Of a stretch of 64,000 nt of DNA, positions 30,773 to 41,831 are shown piece by piece (within the stretch, counting starts at the first letter, position 1; the number at the start of each line of letters is the position of its first letter). Source of the stretch: Stenocarpella maydis (Eukaryota; Ascomycota; Sordariomycetes; Diaporthales; Diaporthaceae); NCBI GenBank assembly GCA_002270565.1, contig NQMI01000025.1, positions 62,001 to 126,000 on the forward strand, in the 5' to 3' direction. The notes under the pieces are model-generated. The model worked only from the letters and a program-made list of their open reading frames with translations. It was not told where the DNA came from and made no database searches. The position numbers and the translations under genes are program-made.

Positions 30773-33700
30773 TCACGGGGTATGCCTCTTCAACTCTATA
30801 GCAAGGGACTCTCGTTCCTCTTGTGGATGACCCTTCCACCACCCATCTCTGGCAATACACGCAACTTCGGCGGGCACAACATCTAGTAGACTTTGTTCTG
30901 GAACAAAAGCTGCCTCGTCAAGTTGTCGCCATACCTCTGTGGTCCCGGTGTCAACAGGGACATCCTCTTGGGCGAAGTGGACCTCTGTGCCATCCGCTGT
31001 CAACATTGGCTCAACAGGCACTGGCTCCCACGCCGAAAGCCAGGGCGGTGCTGTGATGTACGCATCTTCTTCTGCCAGTGCGATCTTCGTTCTCAGCAAA
31101 GCTTCTTGCACCCATCGTAGCCTGTGGAAAAGCGGTATGGTCGCGCATACCGACCTCCAGTCTTGAAGCTGTCTTGCAGCATATCTCGTTCGAGGATCTT
31201 CGTCCCCGAGCTTCTCTTTTTGTAATTTGTAAAATTCTTCGCCCATATCAATGGCGGCTTCAAACATGCCTGCATAGAAGAACGAGCGTGCCAACTCACT
31301 CACGCTGTCCAGGGTTTTGGGATGGTGTGGTCCGAACTTTTCTTCAAACTTCAGCATCACGTCAGATAACAACCATATCGCCTCCCACGGCCGCCGCTGA
31401 CGCCGGAAGTTGTATCCCACTTCGAAAGCACTGTCCAAGGCTTCTGTTGACGTCGCTCCGTGTGTCTCGACGCTCCAGCTCTGCAACATGAAGAGATGAT
31501 GCTCGGCCTCCTTCCACATTCCTTCGTTCTGGAGACAGAGCGCGAGAACCTTCTGACACAAGATCGTCTGGTTGTGATCTGGGCCGAGAGCTTCTTTGGC
31601 TTCCAGGTACAACCTGTTGGCTTCCGGTAGTTTGACCAGCGATGGCTTCTGGCCCTTAATTGCCGCCTCCACCTCTCGAGCCTTTATAACCCATTTATCT
31701 TCTTCGTCTCCAGTGTCAGTCTTAGAGAAGCGCCTGGACCATCCTAGGACATCCGAGGAATGCTTCTCCGCAGCTTCGAAATTGCCACGTTTTCGATACA
31801 GTTGAGCCAGTGACACCTTGGCTTTCCTGAGCTGCGAGGAATCGAGAGCTTCTTTCGGTCTCACTTCTGCATCTACTCGTGGAGGCTTGGACCCAGACTC
31901 TCGTTTGAGTTTCTCCTGAGTTGCTCGCCAGCGCTTCTCGTCCTCCATTATCATTAGCCGGTCGATTGTTTCGAGATACAGCGCTTCCGCCTCATTGTCT
32001 CGGCCGAGAGTTACATAATAATCGGCTGCGTCGAGGATCGTCTGTAAGGTGAACTCGTCGAGATAGCCCAATGCTGCAGCGGCGCACCTGATTGACCTCA
32101 AATAGGCTCTCTCAGCTCCAGGTCGATCTGCCTCCGCATAAAGTACTGCAATCTTGTGCAGGTGTTTGCTCTCGAGCTTGAGGTCGGATTCGTAGTCCCG
32201 GACGTACTTCATGCAGGCATCAACATGCGGTAGCATTTGGCGACGATGCATGAAGATCTCAGTGGAGTCGGCTTCGGGAAGTGAATCTATGAGAATGCGT
32301 CGAGCCGCCAGCCCCCACTCAGCCCTCTGTTTAGGGCCCATCCGTCCTCGAGCCCACTCATGGATCAAGACGTGCATGTTGCTGTATAATTTGCTGTAGT
32401 CATATTTCACCAGTGAGAATTCTTCCAGAAATGCAATCCCAAGGTCGAAGCTTTGTGATTCCCAATCGAACTTGTGCTCCTCCCCTTCCATGTGGTGTAG
32501 CATCTGTACGAAGTGATCAAGCGACACTCCCTCTGCCTGCAGAGGGCGGCGCGGCGGTAACTTTTGATGAGCTTCCACACATAGCGTCATTGCGGCACAG
32601 TTGAACATAGCTCCCATTGAACCTTCGTTGTGATAGAAGCAGAGTAGATGGAGAAGTTGGAGGGCGTAGGTGGCCTCTGGGGCTCGCTCAATGTCCCTCC
32701 GCTTGTCCGCAAACGCTTTGATAGCCTCGTAAGAGATGTTGAAAGTCGCATACACAGGCAAATTGCGAAGATGGTCCTCGCCTCTGTATTTCGGATTTCT
32801 GAGGAGTGAATCTTTTTGCTCATTGAATTTCTCCATGAACTTCGTGATGGGACACTTGTCCATATGGATATCTGAGAGATTTTGTCAGCATCCAGGATCG
32901 GCAGGGGGACTAGAAGGACGCATTTCCAGCCCTGTCCAGACAACGCGGCAAATACTTGCTGGAAATTTTCGACTTACAAGCACCGGCTTGGTCAAGAGCC
33001 AAAGGTAGGAACCCGAGTTCTTTCGCTATGTGCCTTGCGATGTCCCTGTTTTCAACAGTGTCGGTGGTCATTCTTGCCGATCGGAGCAATAGTGTCGTCG
33101 CTTCTCCAACCTCCATTTCGTTGACATTTATTCGGCAGTCTGGGAAGATGCGCCTTTCCAGGTTCCTTTGGCGACTGGTGTAGATGATATTCCCCCTGCT
33201 ACCATCTGGTATGTAGTGAGCTAGGCCATTACCCGGGGCGTTGTCAAAAACAAGAAGCCACATATCACTTGTCTCCAGCATCTCCAGTATCTTCTGGACT
33301 GCCTCGGGGCCCTGCTGATCTGTCGGGAGCAGCCTCTGAGCAATGCGTAGATAACTCTGCTTGATAGTCACCGAGTCCGTGGCATCGACCCAGAATATCT
33401 TTAGACTAAGTAAGGTGTGTGAGTCTGATTGCATGGTTCCATTAACGAAACGGTGGATACTGCGTACCTATTTCGTTCGCATTCCTCAGCAAACTTGAGT
33501 GCAATCTGTGTTTTGCCTACACCGCCCATCCCCCAAAGGTGATACTCCTTACGAGGCCTATCAGCGGAGTCATTGCGCAGGAAATATGTCCTGAGTCTCT
33601 TCAGGATGGCTTCTCGGCCCGTGAAGATAGTGCTAGCCATGCCCCTAGGCTTAGCTGCCTGCGTTTCTCGAATGACGACATCTTTATCAAGGCCACCTAT

Positions 33701-34941
33701 TCATGTTGGTCAGCAATATTGCATACGACGTTTTTATTGTGGTTCAGCTTACCCAGGTGCCCAATGTTTAGTCCATGTGGGTTTCCGTTTACGAGAGCCT
33801 CCGCGAGGTCTTCGATGCTTGTTTTCACCTCGGGTCTTTGAAGATAGGCTCTTGTTCTTTCCTTCAGCTCGTCTATTTTTTCCCACTGGTCGAGGCTGAT
33901 TCCCTCTGCCCCCCTGGAAATATTGCTGTCAGAAAATGATGGATTCCCAGTATTATGAGGAAGATAGAGATAGGTAGATAGGATGACTGTGATCACCAGA
34001 TGACTTACCCGTCGACGTCAAAACGAAAGTAAACCCCGGGGAAATTCTTGAACATCTTGACCATATTCTCGTGGTCTCTTTGGGTGTCTGTGGTGATCTC
34101 CTTCATGACTTTGAGCAAACCTATCATCTCCTTGCCTTTCTTCCATATCCCCTTGCCAGGTTGAACAAGTTCTGCGGTACGAGACCCTGTCCCCAGGCTC
34201 ACAACACATCCGAGCCGCCGACGGGTGCCGTAGAGTGAGATGGCCTCTTCCGGCAGCAAAGTGACGGGATTGTTGCGCCCGAAAGCCGCATCCGCAAATA
34301 TCTGCTCGTGGCCTTGATCATCTTTGAGGGTCATTGGCCGGAAGAACGTTGTGGCCGCGGTAGTAGCCCTTGCTGCCTCATAGATCAAGCAACTTGAGTA
34401 CTTGTCGTTGTCCACATCATAGGTACGCAGCCTCACCGTTGTTTTGTGATCTTTCAACGGCATAGTACATATGAAAGCCCGGCCCTTCGCATAATGAGGA
34501 CGAGAGTCTCGCAAGAGGGACCCCTTCCCGTGGTCCTGAACTAGCCTCTGGACAGATTGCTCCAGGGCCTTTGCGCAATATTTCTCTGTAGGGTTGAATC
34601 TGCTCTTGTTTTTCTTGGAGAAGATCTCGCTAGCAAAGGCGTCGTACGCATCAAGAGCTTGTTCGGTGCTCATCTCAAGTCGGCCAAGCATTATGGCAAC
34701 GAGCCCTCCGGTGCTCGTGCCCGCCAGAAGATGGAAAAAATCGCATGGTTTTGGGACGGTGGCCAGGTTGCCCTTCTCTTGTACCTTTCTCATCACCTCA
34801 TCCAGGATGACAAGCTCTGATACGCCCCGGATACCGCCGCCATCTATCCTTATGTCAGCGTCGATGTCAGTTGGCGTTGCCTTGCACAGACTCACCACAT
34901 GCCAAGAGGTTCACGGGCTCTGTGTGGAATGTGTCCGCCAT
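30773..34941 (-). CDS. Patatin-NB-ARC-TPR NLR receptor, copy B
   Basis: Six minus-strand exons (34896-34941, 34009-34843, 33753-33913, 33468-33696, 32978-33405, 30773-32871) join in frame to 1265 residues. Patatin motifs: DGGGIRG (16-22), GTSTG with Ser59, Asp about residue 200 in DAAFGRNNP. NB-ARC: GMGGVGKT (~404-411), Walker B WLLVFDN, YTSRQRNLER, LGFLPLALDQ, MHVLIHEWARGR. The C-terminal half is helical with TPR-like units (HHPKTLDSVSELARSF). It resembles copy A most in the patatin domain and least in the C-terminal half. Two introns match copy A in place and phase (after the patatin domain and after the P-loop helix); three are unique, and copy A's intron in the nucleophile elbow is absent. 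The first intron splits the glycine loop codon for Asp16. Likely role: sensor of Sec9 or another partner in allorecognition (inferred). Confidence 0.9.
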
Positions 34942-35837
34942 TGCCCAAATACAGCAAAAGAAAAACCATGGGAAACGGGCTATATGGAGAGATCTACAAT
35001 CCACCCTCAAATGTGGGAGGGAGGTTGTCCATGGGCAAGGACAAACCCAGCATCTCATGTTGGGGCGCCCGAGATACTTATTCGGCCTGGAACCTGGCTG
35101 GAGGGCCGGAAGACCCAGCGACACGGTTGTCCTAATGCAACGCAAATATGCAGCCCCCATTGGCTGTGGGCCCGTCGTGCATATTGGGCTGCCTGGAGGG
35201 CCTATCGCATGCAGCATCCCGAGCCTGTTGGCTGCGGCCCGTGGTGCGGCACAGCTCAGCAGAGGATTCCGGGCGAATGGGCTGCCCCTGCTCGCGTGGA
35301 GCAGCCCATGCCACGACGGCGCAGGCATCTGCGACACTGCCACAACATGTTCAGCAATCCTGTGTTTGCTCCCTGCAGTCGTGAGACGATATTGCGAACC
35401 AGGGGGACAGGGGCTTGGCAGTGAAAAGAGACATGTTCTGAAGACAATTGAAGGGGCCAGTGTGAGACCAGTCAGTTATAGGATACCTACCTGCGCGAGG
35501 CGGTGTAAAATACGCGAAGACTACGATATCAACTAATCCCCGCCGGCGGTGGAGTTGTGGGGCCCACGGTCGCGCGCTTATTATGAACTGGGGGCAAACA
35601 TACGCAAGGTCTATGACAGCTCCAGCATGTGGTGTAAAGCACCATCTTTCCTAGCACCGAAGAGGGAGGTCAGATAAACGATTTTCCAAGCTCCTATCGA
35701 GTCTTCACACCCAGAAGCTGTGGTTGAAACAGGAGCGGTAGAGCGGGTCGGCTCGCCTCTCTTTCTCATCTGGCTCCTCTTTCTCTCTCTCACTCTCTTA
35801 TACACCCACCCAATCCCCCCCCCCCACCAAAGGAGCC
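34942..35837. other. Divergent region between NLR copy B and SDHAF3
   Basis: Holds the copy-B upstream repeat (35125-35243) and, nearer SDHAF3, a strongly pyrimidine-rich core-promoter-like stretch (about 35755-35805). Open frames on both strands here are chance. Confidence 0.6.
35125..35243. repeat. ~119-bp repeat upstream of NLR copy B
   Basis: Counterpart of 30160-30278, beginning GGTTGTCCTAATGCAACGCA, about 185 bp upstream of copy B's ATG and in the same orientation relative to the gene. Confidence 0.85.
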
Positions 35838-36390
35838 ATGAAGTCATCAAGACGCCTCCTCGCCTCCGCAACCTCCGCCCGCGGCGGCAACGGCCTCCGG
35901 CCCGAGCCCCTCGCCCTGCTGCCGCCAATACCGCTCTACCGGCGCCTCTTCCGGGCCCACCGTAAACACCTGCCCCAGCAGATGCGCGTGCTGGGCGACG
36001 AGTACATCAAGCACGAGTTCAGGGCCCACCGCAACGTCGACAACCCTGCCCACCTGGTACGTGTGCAGCACAGCGCAGCGGCCCCCCCCCTCAACCAAGT
36101 ATCCTTTCTAATCAGGGCTTGCTGACATAGAGTGCCCAGATTGGGTTCCTGACGGAGTGGCAGCTATATGCACAAAAGATAGAGGGGGACTCGTGGGTCG
36201 GTGAGAAGTTGGACCCGGGCAAGGTGGAGAAGATGAGCGGTGCGTTGACCCCTCGATCTGGACCGGATTCGACACTTTGACCGTGGACTGACTGTTCATC
36301 ACAGATCAACAAATAGGGCAGCTCTACGAGCTGATGCAGGCGATAAAGAAGAGCCGCGAGGAAGGGGACCCGGGGGACTCGGCTCCATAA
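35838..36390 (+). CDS. sdhaf3: Succinate dehydrogenase assembly factor 3 (ACN9/SDHAF3)
   Basis: Exons 35838-36056, 36140-36239 and 36305-36390 give 134 residues. The LYR-type motif region reads IPLYRRLFRAHRKHLPQQMR, followed by LGDEYIKHEFRAHRNVDNPAHL, IGFLTEWQLYAQKI and KMSDQQIGQLYELM, all characteristic of ACN9. The N-terminus (MKSSRRLLASATSARGG) looks like a mitochondrial presequence. The protein helps mature the iron-sulfur subunit SDH2 in the matrix; SDH2 itself lies 13 kb downstream in this window. Convergent with the monooxygenase gene. Confidence 0.93.
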
Positions 36391-36697
36391 TTGGAGGTGA
36401 AGTAGTCGTGTATCACATATTGTGTCGAGTATCAAGTGACATCAACAGACAATTTTGTATTAATTGGCATGTATGCAGATGACTGGGGGGATGATAGCAA
36501 GTTCTGCTGCGATATACCCCTTGTCGACACTAACATTACCTTAAGTACCTAGGTATTTAGATGTGCTTATAGCCTTGCCTACCTGGAATAACAGACCACC
36601 TCCCAAGATCATGCCGAGCATAGAAGCTAAACTAAACGTAGCCTCCAGACGCCCAAACCACGGGAAACCGTGTCTGTAATAGGAGACAGGGCCCGCG
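36391..36697. other. Convergent 3' spacer with palindrome
   Basis: 3' flanks of SDHAF3 and the monooxygenase; contains TACCTAGGTA at 36546-36555. Confidence 0.6.
36546..36555. repeat. Perfect 10-bp palindrome TACCTAGGTA (copy 3 of 4)
   Basis: Intergenic, between convergent 3' ends, so a promoter role is not obvious for this copy. Confidence 0.7.
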
Positions 36698-38718
36698 TCA
36701 GATGACTGCCGACTCGTCGAGATACCACGTCGAGTCAAACTCGTGATCCAGCTCCCTGACCGAGAACCCGCTCCCCAGGTACGAGAAGCGGTTCTGCTTG
36801 CCCTTGCCGGCACTGCCATCACAATCATAAACGTATTCAAAGTCCTCGCCGCGGAAGCCCTCCAGCATATGGAAGAAGTGCACCCTGCTCCCCGGGTGCA
36901 GCGCCACCACGGGGCCCTCTTCCCTGCCTGCCTTGAACCACGACCTTCCCGGGGCACCCCACGCGGTGCGCGGCATGAAGTGCTCGATGTGCTCGTTGAA
37001 GTCGTCCACGGCACCTCTGGTCGGCGCTATGGCGCGGATGCGCTCCGTCTGGCACTTCTTTAGGATGCGCACCATGTACTTGGCGATGTGCTCGCTCAGC
37101 GTGAAGACGGAGCCGTGGCCGATAGGGGCGTTCGGGCCGAGGAATGCTGTGATGCCAAGGGTGGTCAGCGGGGCCGCAGCCGGGAGTCTGTTGGGGAGTG
37201 GTCGGAGGGTCTGGGGTCTTACTAAAGTAGTTTGGCATCCCAGCCACGGCGCACGACATGTAGGCCTTGGGCGTCTCCTCGCCCCATATGTCCTGGAGAT
37301 TGCCCTCACGGCCCGTCAAGGGGAACCGCGGCCTGAAGGAGAGGTCAAAGCCGGTGGCACAGATTATTGCGTCAACCTTCAGGACTTCTCCCGAAGTCAT
37401 CTCGATCCCCTCGGCCACAAATCTTCTCATGTCACCCACCACGACCTCCACGTTGTCTTTCCGCAGTGCCTCAAGGTAGCCAGGCGCAGGGGTTATTCGT
37501 CTCGTTCCGAGGGGGAAGTTTGGTATCAATTCCCTGCACAGCCTCTCGTCGCCGCCAAGCATCATTGTCATGTACTGCCTGATTTTGGCGCTCGCAAATG
37601 CTTGTATCGGGCCGTCTCTGACAATCTAGTAAAAGACGGCACAGTCAGCACGTTACGCGTGTGGGTGTAGGCGTGCAATTCTTACCGCTCGAAAGTTCCC
37701 ACTGGTTTCTTTCTCGATAGCTTTCACGAAACGCTTGTAGAAATCCGGATCGTCCTCAAATCTCCGTATTTGCTCAGGAGTGAAGTTCTCTTTTGCGTCA
37801 AGGCTGATCTCCTTCAGAATCTGGCCGCCACCCATCATTGTCTGCCCTTGTATCCATGGCGGTGGGATCCAAGTTGGCGTGCGAACGATATGGTACAACT
37901 TCTTGACATCTAGACCCCTCGTCAGGAGATGCTTTCCCGAGCGGTCACGAATTGATGACTCACCTGGCTGGATCGCTGGTAGCAATTGGATCCCGGAAGC
38001 ACCATTACCTATCAATGCGACAGTCTTGTTGTTGAGGTCATACCCTTCAGGCCACGAGGCAGTATGTATTAAATCTCCTCCGAAGTCGCGTAGCCCCTCT
38101 ACCTCGGGCCATTTCCAGTTGCTATCTCTATGTTAGCAATGGTAAACCGGTTAGGGTGACCTTCAAGGTTGGTTGTCGTGCTCACTTTAGGATTCCAGAT
38201 GCGTTGATCAAAAAGTTTGCCTCGTCATCGAACTCGATTCCCGTCTGCAAGTCCAAGACCCTGAGGCGCCAGAGACTCGTAGGCTCATCCCACCAAGCAG
38301 CGGTGACTTGGTGTCGTAATTTGATCAGACCCGTCAAGTTCTCTTCCTCGCACACTTGACATAGATAACCACTGATCTCCTCTGCCGAGGCGAAGAAATT
38401 GCTCCACTGCTTGTTCGGCCGCCACGAGTACTGGTAGCAATGACTAGGGATGTCGCATCGACAGCCCGGGTAGCGGTTCTCAACCCAAGTCCCGCCTACC
38501 TGGTCGTTCTTCTCGTATATCTGGGCTTCGTAGTCGGTAAGGTTGAGGCGAAGAGTACGAAGGAGGTTTATGCCGCTAACCCCGGCGCCGACGCAAACGA
38601 CCCGGATGGGCTTCGGGGTGCCCAGGGGCTGGTCGACGACGGCATAGACAGGATGCACCCCATTTCCGTTTGTGCGTGCGTGCACTCCGTTGCCGTTTGT
38701 GTGTGCGTGCCCGTTCAT
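36698..38718 (-). CDS. FAD-dependent monooxygenase, Baeyer-Villiger type
   Basis: Exons 38186-38718, 37964-38121, 37686-37909, 37223-37625 and 36698-37146 give 588 residues. Motifs: FAD-binding Rossmann GAGVSG near residue 52, the BVMO fingerprint FGGDLIHTASWP (pattern FxGxxxHxxxWP), a second Rossmann VALIGNGASG for NADPH, and ICATGFD. Family members insert oxygen next to a ketone to form esters or lactones, or oxidise N/S atoms; the substrate cannot be told. No polyketide or terpene synthase is nearby, so this is not part of a visible secondary-metabolite cluster. The N-terminus carries a duplicated HTNGNGVH/RTNGNGVH unit encoded by a ~30-bp imperfect tandem repeat. The start is the ATG at 38718; an upstream in-frame GTG is not used. 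Confidence 0.92.
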
Positions 38719-40627
38719 CTTTGTCTTGTCAAGGTGGACTGACACTTGGTGGAAACGTGCGAGAAGTGAGCGGGTTGGACAGACGTAAAGTTGTTTTCCC
38801 AGGTCGTCAGGGGACCAGAGCTGACCAAAGAGCCACGTATTTATGGAAATACTGAAGGCGCAGGCAGAATCAGTTGTAGAAGACGTAGCGGGTTTTATAA
38901 ACGCCTCGTCCCATCAGTGATTGGCAGTCTTCACCTCAGTCACACTCGAGTTTCTCGGGACTTCGATTGTTCGCAGTCACCACCCAATAGTATACCAGAT
39001 GGCCGGCGAGATGGGCAAATTGAGCACGTTGAAAAAGCAAGAGACATGATAAAGTCGATAACTTCATCGCTCCTGCCTCACATGGTAAATCCTAGCTCCG
39101 AAGGTCGCTTGACAGGCAGGAGTGGAGTCGTCGTATAATTCCAAAGTGCGAGGTTTACGACGGCCTGCAAGGCTAAGGCTCGGTCCCTGCGAGTCGGCCC
39201 ACGGAATGGAACATAAGAAAGAGGGAGAAGGAGCTCTGTTGGCTGGTTTACGGAGGGCGGACAGTTAGCCACGGACTACCAGTCCCTGCCGAGCCTGATC
39301 TGGTGGTCTCCTAGGCACGTCTCCTTCCCGAGGCCCGGGAATGGCCCGGTAATCATACAGCCTAGACGACGACGTGGAGAGGCTCCAGGTAAGCCCATGA
39401 AAGAAGCTAGTTCGGAGGAATGCGAGGCATCCGCTATCGCAAACCCCTGGCAGAGGGCGGTGGGATGGAGGATGCCCAAGGGGCCAGTATTGGAGCGGCT
39501 TGCTGTTAGTACGTAGACGGAGGCTGTCGAAGCAGGAAGTCGGTAGAACGCCTCAACTCGTGCAATACGGCAGTCCGTACCAGAAGAAAGATCACACAGC
39601 CACACAGCCACCAGAGCGTATCCGCTGATGTGGGTGCAACGAGCGATGTGAGAGGCAGACGGTTCAGAAGTGGGTGTTTGGACGTGGGAAAGTCCCGCCT
39701 GGGCGGAAGCGACAGGGTCGTAAATTGTCCTATCACAAGGCTCAGCCTCTTCCGAAAGGGCCATGGCGGGCGGTGAAGAGCGAATGGGACAGGGAGGGGG
39801 ACTACATCACTTCTCCAGGGCAGGGCCGGCCAAGATGGATGAGCAACATAACTTCCGCTTTGTGTGGGTTTCACCAGGAGCCCAGCTGCTGGCCTCCGGC
39901 GCTCGGTCACGGCTTGGGTTGCGGTGTCTGGGTCGGTTGTGAGGGCGATGGGGGCCGTTTTCCCACCGAGCCGTCGCAGCTGGGCCCTCATCGTGGTCTG
40001 CCGGACTTCCAGCTCGGGAGCAGGGGCAGCGCAGTGAGCGCAGTGAGCGCGATGCGAGGCGAGGCGATGCGATGCGCACTGGCGGGGACGGCCGCTTGTC
40101 TTTTGTCGAGCAGCCACAGGCACGCCACTCCCATGGCGCGCACGCACCCGTGATAGTAGGGCATTTCCTACTGACATGTCTGCATGTTCAGCTGCAGTGT
40201 CTCACTGTGGGGAGCAGCTGAGGCGCATTAGCTGCAGACCAGAGGCAAAAGCTGGTCGTGGTGAGCGTAAGCGGCGCTCGCATTCAGAAACCCTGGATAG
40301 AGCGAGTGTGGTTGGATCTGGCCAATTGGGGCCACTGCAGTTGATGCCCCTGTTCCTCTTGCATGCGATGGCGATGCCATGTCTCGTTGCGACTTGTCAA
40401 CGGGGCCTTGACCACAACCCCGGACCCTGTGAGGCATTCGGCTCCGGGCAGCTGGGCCCCCGCTTCCGGGCGAGCCCTGCTGTGTTCCTTTCCCCCCTGT
40501 AAAAAACCATCTTGGGTTTTTTTCCTCTGCCTGCCCTGCATCGACCACCAACGAGGCTTTCTTGAACGCCACACGTGAGAAAGCCGCGTACCATGCTCAA
40601 CATTGGTACCTCACCCTCTCGCCACCC
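38719..40627. other. Long divergent intergenic region (monooxygenase / HPM1)
   Basis: 1.9 kb without a supported gene. Long overlapping frames on both strands (e.g. minus 39506-40177) have Arg/Ser/Pro-rich composition typical of GC-rich non-coding DNA. A 9-bp tandem pair GCAGTGAGC at 40031-40048 is followed by irregular GATGCG/AGGCG repeats to 40078. Confidence 0.5.
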
Positions 40628-41831
40628 ATGTCTTTCTCCTTCTCATTCTCTGGTGATGACATAGACGAGGACGCGTCTACTCCGCAGGACGTTGCTTCTC
40701 TGCCAGCCCCGGCCGCCTCAACCTCCAGCGCGTTCCCCGTGCAGGGAAAGCCTCAGCTCCCTCCAGTGCACCATGACCTGGGTCTGATGCTGGCCAAGTT
40801 GCCGTCCAAGATAGCATACAGCCACCTGGATGTGGACCTGGACGGAAAGGGGTCCTTACGCATCCCACGGAGAGAGCTCTGGGATGTCAGGGTCCAGCTG
40901 ATGGCCGAGGAAGATGCAGAAGGCGATGAGCTTGAGCCTGGGCTGGGCGCCCACGATGTCAAGACCGGCATATACGAGGGAGGATTCAAGAGCTGGGAAA
41001 GCAGCGTTGACCTCGTCAAGGTTCTCGCGGCCAAAGACATCCCTGGAACCCTGGCCTCGGCACCATCCCACATCATCGAGGTGAGTGGGCAAAATCGGAA
41101 CTGTCTTCGTAGCGTCCGCCAATCGAGAGGCTCACTGACTTTTGCCTCCTCATCGCCAGCTTGGATGCGGCACTGCATTACCTTCCATCGCCCTGTTCCA
41201 ATGGGCCTTGCGCAGTAGGGCTCAGACAACCAACGGGTCCCCCGATGATCAGACCACCCTGATCCTGACACTGGCCGACTACAACCCCAGCGTCCTCCAG
41301 CTCGTCACAATGCCCAACCTGCTTCTCGCGTGGGCTCTACACCAGCAGCACCATGATCAGCTCATCCAGGATGCCTTGCAATCCACCGAGGGCGAGCTGG
41401 AAATCACCGAACACGTGATCGACTCGTTCAAGAACTTCCTCGCTCGGGCTGGCATCAGCATGTCATTCGTCTCGGGCGGCTGGTCGCCTGAGCTCGTCGA
41501 GTTGATCTATACCAATTCTGCGGCTCTGTCGAGCGGCCCTAGTAGTGGTCGCGCCACTCAAACTCTGGTCATGGGCGCCGAGACTATCTACTCTCCGTTT
41601 GCCCTGACTTCTTTCGCCGACACGTTGCTGTCAATCCTGCGCAGAGAGCGGGACGCCGGGCCCAGCCGCCGAGCAATGTCCGTCATTGCAGCAAAGAGGC
41701 TGTACTTCGGTGTCGGTGGCTCTCTGGACGACTTCGTCAGCAGAATGCGCGATCTCGGAGCTGGCGTTAGCATGGTCAGAGAAGAGACCGAGGGCGTGAG
41801 GCGAGGTGTCGTCGAGTGTCTTCTGCCTTGA
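40628..41831 (+). CDS. hpm1: Protein-histidine N-methyltransferase (HPM1/METTL18)
   Basis: Exons 40628-41080 and 41160-41831 give 374 residues. After the N-terminal MSFSFSFSGDDID segment comes KTGIYEGGFKSWESSVDLVKVL, the HPM1 signature, then SAM-binding motif I LGCGTALPSIAL, the acidic LADYNPSVLQLVTMPNLLL segment, and MGAETIYSP/LYFGVGGSLDDF near the C-terminus. Yeast HPM1 and human METTL18 methylate a histidine of ribosomal protein Rpl3 in the cytosol. The intron splits exactly before motif I. The start at 40628 gives the family's usual MSFxFxF N-terminus. Confidence 0.93.

Noticed and set aside
20544..34941. Secondary-metabolite cluster around the patatin genes
   Set aside because: No synthase, transporter or tailoring gene set nearby; the domains and Sec9 linkage fit allorecognition instead.
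36837..37571. 244-codon minus-strand alternative frame in the monooxygenase
   Set aside because: Runs through intron 4 (stop-free by chance) and exon 5 in a shifted frame; the spliced frame carries the conserved motifs.
39506..40177. 223-codon minus-strand frame between the monooxygenase and HPM1
   Set aside because: Arg/Ser-rich, no domain, no plausible gene context; typical GC-rich chance frame.
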